Assembly: GCA_043746555.1 (NCBI GenBank)
Contig: JAYTQU010000231.1
Location: 1-6,878 of the forward strand
Origin: CAZQYC01 sp043746555
GTDB taxonomy: Bacteria; Pseudomonadota; Gammaproteobacteria; Steroidobacterales; Steroidobacteraceae
DNA: 6,878 bases
Direction: 5' to 3'
Part shown: positions 5,014 through 6,878 of the stretch, one piece after another
How positions within the stretch are numbered: position 1 is the first letter of the stretch
Layout of the letters: every line of letters begins with the position of its first letter
Made by a program: the position numbers and the translations under genes
The notes under the pieces: generated by a model
Told to the model about the DNA's origin: nothing
Databases searched by the model: none
The model's input: the letters and a program-made list of their open reading frames with translations, nothing else

Positions 5014-6666
5014 ATGGCTGCTAAAGAAGTACGATTCAGTGACGACGCCCGCGCGCGCATGCTCAAAGGCGTGAATATTCTCGCCAATGCCGTGAAGGCG
5101 ACTCTCGGCCCCAAAGGCCGCAACGCAGTGCTCGAGAAGAGCTTCGGCGCCCCCACCGTCACCAAGGACGGCGTGTCGGTTGCCAAAGAAATCGAGCTCA
5201 AAGACAAGTTTGAAAACATGGGCGCGCAGATGGTGAAGGAAGTTGCTTCCAACACGTCTGATGAAGCCGGTGACGGTACGACAACCGCAACCGTTCTTGC
5301 GCAAGCAATCGTTCGCGAAGGTTTGAAGGCTGTCGCCGCCGGCGCCAACCCAATGGACCTGAAGCGCGGTATCGACAAGGGCGTTGAAGCCGCTGTCGAA
5401 GAGTTGAAGAAACTCTCCAAGCCTTGCAAAGATCAAAAGGCGATTGCGCAAGTCGGCACGATCTCGGCGAACAGCGATGAATCGATCGGCAAGACCATTG
5501 CCGACGCGATGGAAAAAGTCGGCAAGGCCGGCGTGATCACGGTTGAAGAAGGTTCGGGCCTCGCTAACGAGCTCGATGTCGTCGAAGGCATGCAGTTCGA
5601 CCGCGGCTATCTCTCGCCGTACTTCATCAACAACCAACAAGCGCAAACGTCCGAGCACGAAAATCCGTACATCCTGTTGTACGAGAAGAAGATCTCGAAC
5701 GTCCGCGAAATGCTGCCGCTGCTCGAAGGCATCGCGAAGGCGGGTCGTCCGCTCCTCATCGTTGCGGAAGATGTCGAAGGCGAAGCGCTGGCGACTCTCG
5801 TCGTCAACACTATCCGCGGCATCGTGAAAGTTGTTGCTGTTAAAGCGCCTGGCTTCGGCGATCGCCGCAAAGCCATGTTGCAAGACATCGCGGTACTTAC
5901 CGGCGGCGTGGTGATTTCCGACGAAGTGGGTCTCTCGCTTGAGAAGGCCACGTTGAACGATCTCGGCGAAGCCAAGAAGATCGTTGTCGAGAAGGAAAAC
6001 AGCACGATTATCGATGGCAAAGGCAAGTCTTCCGAAATCAAAGCGCGAATTGAGCAGATCAACACGCAGATCGAAGAAGCCAGCAGCGACTACGACAAAG
6101 AGAAACTGCAAGAACGCGTTGCCAAACTCGCTGGCGGCGTAGCAGTCATCAAAGTCGGCGCTGCAACCGAAATCGAAATGAAAGAAAAGAAAGCCCGCGT
6201 TGAAGACGCGCTGCATGCAACTCGTGCAGCCGTTGAAGAAGGCGTGGTTCCCGGCGGTGGCGTTGCGCTCATCCGCGCGCAAAAGGCTGTCGAGAAGTTG
6301 GAAGCGAAAAACGAAGATCAACAATTCGGTATCCGCATTCTTGCTCGCTCGATCGAAGAGCCATTGCGTCAAATCGTCACCAATGCCGGTGAAGATGCCG
6401 CCGTCGTCCTCGCGAAAGTGAAAGAAGGCAAGGGCACGTACGGCTACAACGCCGCCACAGGTAACTACGGCGACATGCTAGAAATGGGAATCTTGGACCC
6501 AACCAAGGTGACACGTTTGGCATTACAAAACGCCGCATCAGTTGCCGGCTTGTTGCTGACGACCGAAGTGATGATTGCGGAAGCTCCGAAGGAAGACGAC
6601 GCACATGCACACGGCGGCGGTGGTGGCATGGGCGGAATGGGTGGTATGGGCGATATGGGAATGTAA
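5014..6666 (+). CDS. groEL: Chaperonin GroEL (Hsp60)
   Basis: GroEL forms the double-ring, ATP-driven folding chamber that works with GroES in the cytoplasm. The product is 550 residues, the normal length, and starts MAAKEVRFSDDARARMLKGV. The ATP-site motif GDGTTT is at 86-91 with D87, and the catalytic aspartate D398 is in RVEDALHATRAAVEEG, both at the E. coli positions. The apical domain shows DRGYLSPYFIN and the intermediate domain SDYDKEKLQERVAKLAGGVAVIKVG. The C-terminus ends in the usual Gly-Gly-Met tail (GGGGGMGGMGGMGDMGM), here preceded by a short His-containing stretch (DAHAHGG). It is the second and last gene of the operon, followed at once by a terminator. A long open frame on the opposite strand (4978-6372) is a by-product of groEL codon use. 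Confidence 0.5.
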   Translation: MAAKEVRFSDDARARMLKGVNILANAVKATLGPKGRNAVLEKSFGAPTVTKDGVSVAKEIELKDKFENMGAQMVKEVASNTSDEAGDGTTTATVLAQAIVREGLKAVAAGANPMDLKRGIDKGVEAAVEELKKLSKPCKDQKAIAQVGTISANSDESIGKTIADAMEKVGKAGVITVEEGSGLANELDVVEGMQFDRGYLSPYFINNQQAQTSEHENPYILLYEKKISNVREMLPLLEGIAKAGRPLLIVAEDVEGEALATLVVNTIRGIVKVVAVKAPGFGDRRKAMLQDIAVLTGGVVISDEVGLSLEKATLNDLGEAKKIVVEKENSTIIDGKGKSSEIKARIEQINTQIEEASSDYDKEKLQERVAKLAGGVAVIKVGAATEIEMKEKKARVEDALHATRAAVEEGVVPGGGVALIRAQKAVEKLEAKNEDQQFGIRILARSIEEPLRQIVTNAGEDAAVVLAKVKEGKGTYGYNAATGNYGDMLEMGILDPTKVTRLALQNAASVAGLLLTTEVMIAEAPKEDDAHAHGGGGGMGGMGGMGDMGM

Positions 6667-6707
6667 TTCCCCGCGCTTAAAGAACAGAGCTCATAGGGCT
6701 GTGATGA

Positions 6708-6746
6708 AGACCCCGCCAATCGAAAGGTTGAGCGGGGTTTTCTTTT
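6708..6746 (+). terminator. Intrinsic terminator of groESL
   Basis: ACCCCGC (6710-6716) pairs with GCGGGGT (6732-6738), and an inner CAA/TTG (6717-6719, 6728-6730) extends the stem past a one-base bulge. The T-rich tract TTTTCTTTT (6738-6746) follows. It lies 43 bases after the groEL stop, which fits the end of the operon. Matching A residues on the left side are few, so it acts mainly on plus-strand transcripts. Confidence 0.5.
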
Positions 6747-6765
6747 GGCGCGCCTCAACTGCTGG

Positions 6766-6783
6766 TCACTCACTCACTCACTC
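6766..6783 (+). repeat. TCAC tetranucleotide microsatellite
   Basis: TCAC is repeated 4.5 times without error over 18 bases just downstream of the groESL terminator. No gene is recognised around it. Tracts of this type can change length by replication slippage, but nothing here shows that it affects expression. Confidence 0.5.
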
Positions 6784-6878
6784 TTTTCTAATTCAGGTAT
6801 GAGTCTGAACAACCTCTCTGAACAGCGTCAGAGGAGTGGCGGTGAGGTTGAGTTAGGCGGCGGGTTTGGATCGTGAGT

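Noticed and set aside
4978..6372. 464-codon open frame on the minus strand opposite groEL
   Set aside because: It lies antisense to a perfectly conserved groEL and reflects its codon use. The product is rich in Phe, Asp, Arg and His without a recognisable domain. Long antisense frames opposite chaperone genes are a known annotation artefact.
6815..6834. Six- to seven-base hairpin (CTCTGA/TCAGAG)
   Set aside because: The stem is short and no T run follows on either strand, so it is not a supported terminator.
6799..6876. 25-codon plus-strand frame after the groESL terminator
   Set aside because: AGG lies only one base before the ATG, too close for a ribosome binding site, and the peptide has no recognisable feature.
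6853..6878. Possible C-terminal end of a minus-strand gene entering from the right (SRSKPAA then TAA)
   Set aside because: Only seven codons are visible, which is too few to support a gene call.

Overview
The window looks like chromosomal DNA from a proteobacterium, most likely a gammaproteobacterium or a close relative. I judge this from the sequences of GroES and GroEL, the cutA-dsbD gene order that is also known from Escherichia coli, and a groE promoter that combines a sigma-32-like element with a CIRCE operator. I cannot name the genus. There are no mobile elements, CRISPR arrays, tRNA or rRNA genes.

Left part (1-4339) is all on the minus strand. Read in the direction of transcription it holds cutA (4339-4006, broken by an apparent one-base insertion), dsbD (3957-2038), a TlpA-family periplasmic thioredoxin (2021-1365), a 216-base gap, and then a secreted serine hydrolase of the beta-lactamase/esterase fold that starts at 1148 and runs off the left edge. 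cutA, dsbD and the tlpA-like gene are closely spaced and probably form one transcription unit. DsbD would carry electrons from cytoplasmic thioredoxin across the inner membrane, and the neighbouring TlpA-like protein is a plausible recipient.

Right part (4340-6878) is on the plus strand. A divergent control region (4340-4574) carries a sigma-32/sigma-70-like promoter and a CIRCE element. It is followed by groES, a 136-base spacer with three potential hairpins, groEL, and a clear intrinsic terminator. This is the complete Hsp60/Hsp10 chaperonin operon. The last 130 bases contain a short TCAC microsatellite and no convincing gene.

I see no wholly new system. The observations most worth checking are the cutA frameshift, the structured groES-groEL spacer with a REP-like palindrome, the dual heat-shock control with an asymmetric CIRCE, and small palindromes in the cutA/groE divergent region.
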